Source: Pseudoalteromonas rhizosphaerae (GTDB lineage: Bacteria; Pseudomonadota; Gammaproteobacteria; Enterobacterales; Alteromonadaceae). Taken from it: DNA of 64,000 nucleotides. The position numbers were made by a program, and so were the translations under genes. The DNA is taken from contig NZ_CABVLM010000006.1 in the NCBI RefSeq assembly GCF_902498845.1, positions 1 to 64,000 of the forward strand, read 5' to 3'. Positions 63,257-64,000 of the stretch are shown one piece after another (within the stretch, counting starts at the first letter, position 1; each line of letters starts with the position of its first letter). The notes under the pieces are model-generated. The model was given only the letters and a program-made list of their open reading frames with translations, searched no databases and had not been told where the DNA came from.

Positions 63257-64000
63257 TTAACCTTGTTCAATCAAATAATCGAGTAATGCGCGATAAGCAT
63301 AAACACCTCTTGAGCGTGGACAATACTGAATCGGTACTTGTTGAGCTAAACTTGCATCACGGAACTTAGTGTCTACGGGTATTACCCCTGGCCATACTTT
63401 TTCTTGGTACGTTTGCTGTAATGTTTTATATGCTTCAAGGGATGCATTAGTGCGCTTATCATACATTGTAGGGATAATGGTATATTGATACTGCTTTGAT
63501 TGCGAGCTTTGCATTAATTCCATGGTCCGCATCATTCGGTCAAGTCCTTTGAGTGCTAAAAACTCAGTTTGTACTGGCACTAAAATGCGTTCACTTGCAG
63601 CCAATGCGTTAACCATTAATACACCTAACACTGGCGGACAGTCTAAAATAGCGTAATCATAGTGCTCACTAATTTTTGCTAAAGCTTTTTTTAAGATAAG
63701 CCCCATTCCGGTCTTATTACCCATACTGCGGTCAAGTGTCGCGATTGCCATCGTTGCAGGAAGAATATCTAAGTTATCTATGTTCGATGGACACAAAGCT
63801 TGCAATATTTCTTCACTTGCCATGCTGTTTCCACGGGCAAATATATCATATACACTGACTTCTAAATCTTCTGAATCAATGCCAAAGTAATACGTTAAAG
63901 ATGCATGAGGATCGGTATCAATCAGTAATACTCGCTTTCCTTGCAGCGCTAATATACCAGCTAAGCTCACAGCCGTGGTCGTCTTCCCTACTCCACCTTT
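63257..64000 (-). CDS. parC: ParC, ParA-type ATPase for chemotaxis-array positioning (partial)
   Basis: The C-terminal 247 residues of a ParA/Soj-like ATPase; the 5' end lies beyond the window. At the edge the frame reads KGGVGKTTT (deviant Walker A), then AVSLAGILALQGKRVLLIDTDPHASL, YAILDCPPVLGVLMVNALAA and an EFLALKGLDRMMRTMEL region. In Vibrio, ParC positions the chemotaxis array at the flagellated pole and is encoded just before parP and cheW. The name is based on the following parP-cheW-DUF2802; a plasmid or chromosome ParA would be followed by parB. cheA and cheB are expected just outside. Confidence 0.85.
   Translation of the reverse strand, partial: KGGVGKTTTAVSLAGILALQGKRVLLIDTDPHASLTYYFGIDSEDLEVSVYDIFARGNSMASEEILQALCPSNIDNLDILPATMAIATLDRSMGNKTGMGLILKKALAKISEHYDYAILDCPPVLGVLMVNALAASERILVPVQTEFLALKGLDRMMRTMELMQSSQSKQYQYTIIPTMYDKRTNASLEAYKTLQQTYQEKVWPGVIPVDTKFRDASLAQQVPIQYCPRSRGVYAYRALLDYLIEQG

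Noticed and set aside
1..64000. CRISPR array, prophage or intact insertion sequence
   Set aside because: No regularly spaced repeats, no phage structural genes and no complete transposase were seen; only remnants at 458-776 and 7500-7660.

Overview
The window looks like a chromosome segment of a marine gammaproteobacterium of the order Alteromonadales, most likely Pseudoalteromonas or a close relative. This is judged by eye from the AT-rich base use, the gene neighbourhoods (rlmE-ftsH-folP-glmM-tpiA-secG-tRNA-Leu; fadR/nhaB-dsbB; ratA-ratB-bamE/smpB; ilvY/ilvC; ccmABCDEFGHI beside a ParC-ParP-CheW chemotaxis operon), and a 162-bp hairpin repeat with ATACCAATCG ends of a kind common in these genomes. 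No database search was possible, so the genus is an inference. Most genes are intact core or envelope genes.

Layout. 1-3700: a small secreted-protein gene cut short by the degraded 3' end of a group II intron, then ggt, a GNAT acetyltransferase and a small lipoprotein. 3973-7232: a porin and a PstS-like periplasmic protein, convergent with a chemoreceptor. 7233-8104: a gene-poor scar holding an IS200-type transposase remnant and the hairpin repeat. 8105-14394 (minus strand): tRNA-Leu(GAG), secG, tpiA, glmM, folP, ftsH, rlmE, with yhbY divergent. 14873-16524: a histidine-phosphatase-fold protein and a serine hydrolase. 17549-20830 and 26602-29799: two copies of one four-gene module (MipA/OmpV outer-membrane protein, DUF3019 protein, OmpR-type regulator, histidine kinase), separated by an NSS transporter, an ElaA-like acetyltransferase, a Spo0M-like protein, a Kef-type antiporter and two small genes. 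29952-36793: ilvY/ilvC, a Cache-type chemoreceptor, a TPR lipoprotein with a transglutaminase-like core, and an M28 peptidase. 36831-39095: GIY-YIG protein, bamE, ratB-ratA, smpB. 39285-42551: TonB receptor and 2-Cys peroxiredoxin. 42822-46530: fadR, nhaB, dsbB. 46547-50602: HHH protein, SOS-type yebG, putP and an EAL-HDOD regulator. 50672-58435: mlaA and the complete cytochrome c maturation operon. 58538-64000: a FliK-like gene with a FlhB-tail gene on the plus strand, facing DUF2802, cheW, parP and parC, the last cut by the window edge.

How the genes work together. The ccm genes attach heme to c-type cytochromes, and DsbB and CcmG/H handle the periplasmic thiol chemistry. MlaA, BamE, SecG, FtsH and GlmM serve the envelope. 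Two chemoreceptors, CheW and the ParC/ParP polar-localisation proteins form the motility and chemotaxis part. The most interesting structural signal is the duplicated MipA/DUF3019/two-component module, which looks like an under-described envelope-sensing system. Next are the group II intron remnant that truncates the first gene, the mobile-element scar beside tRNA-Leu, and paired palindromes upstream of the EAL-HDOD gene.
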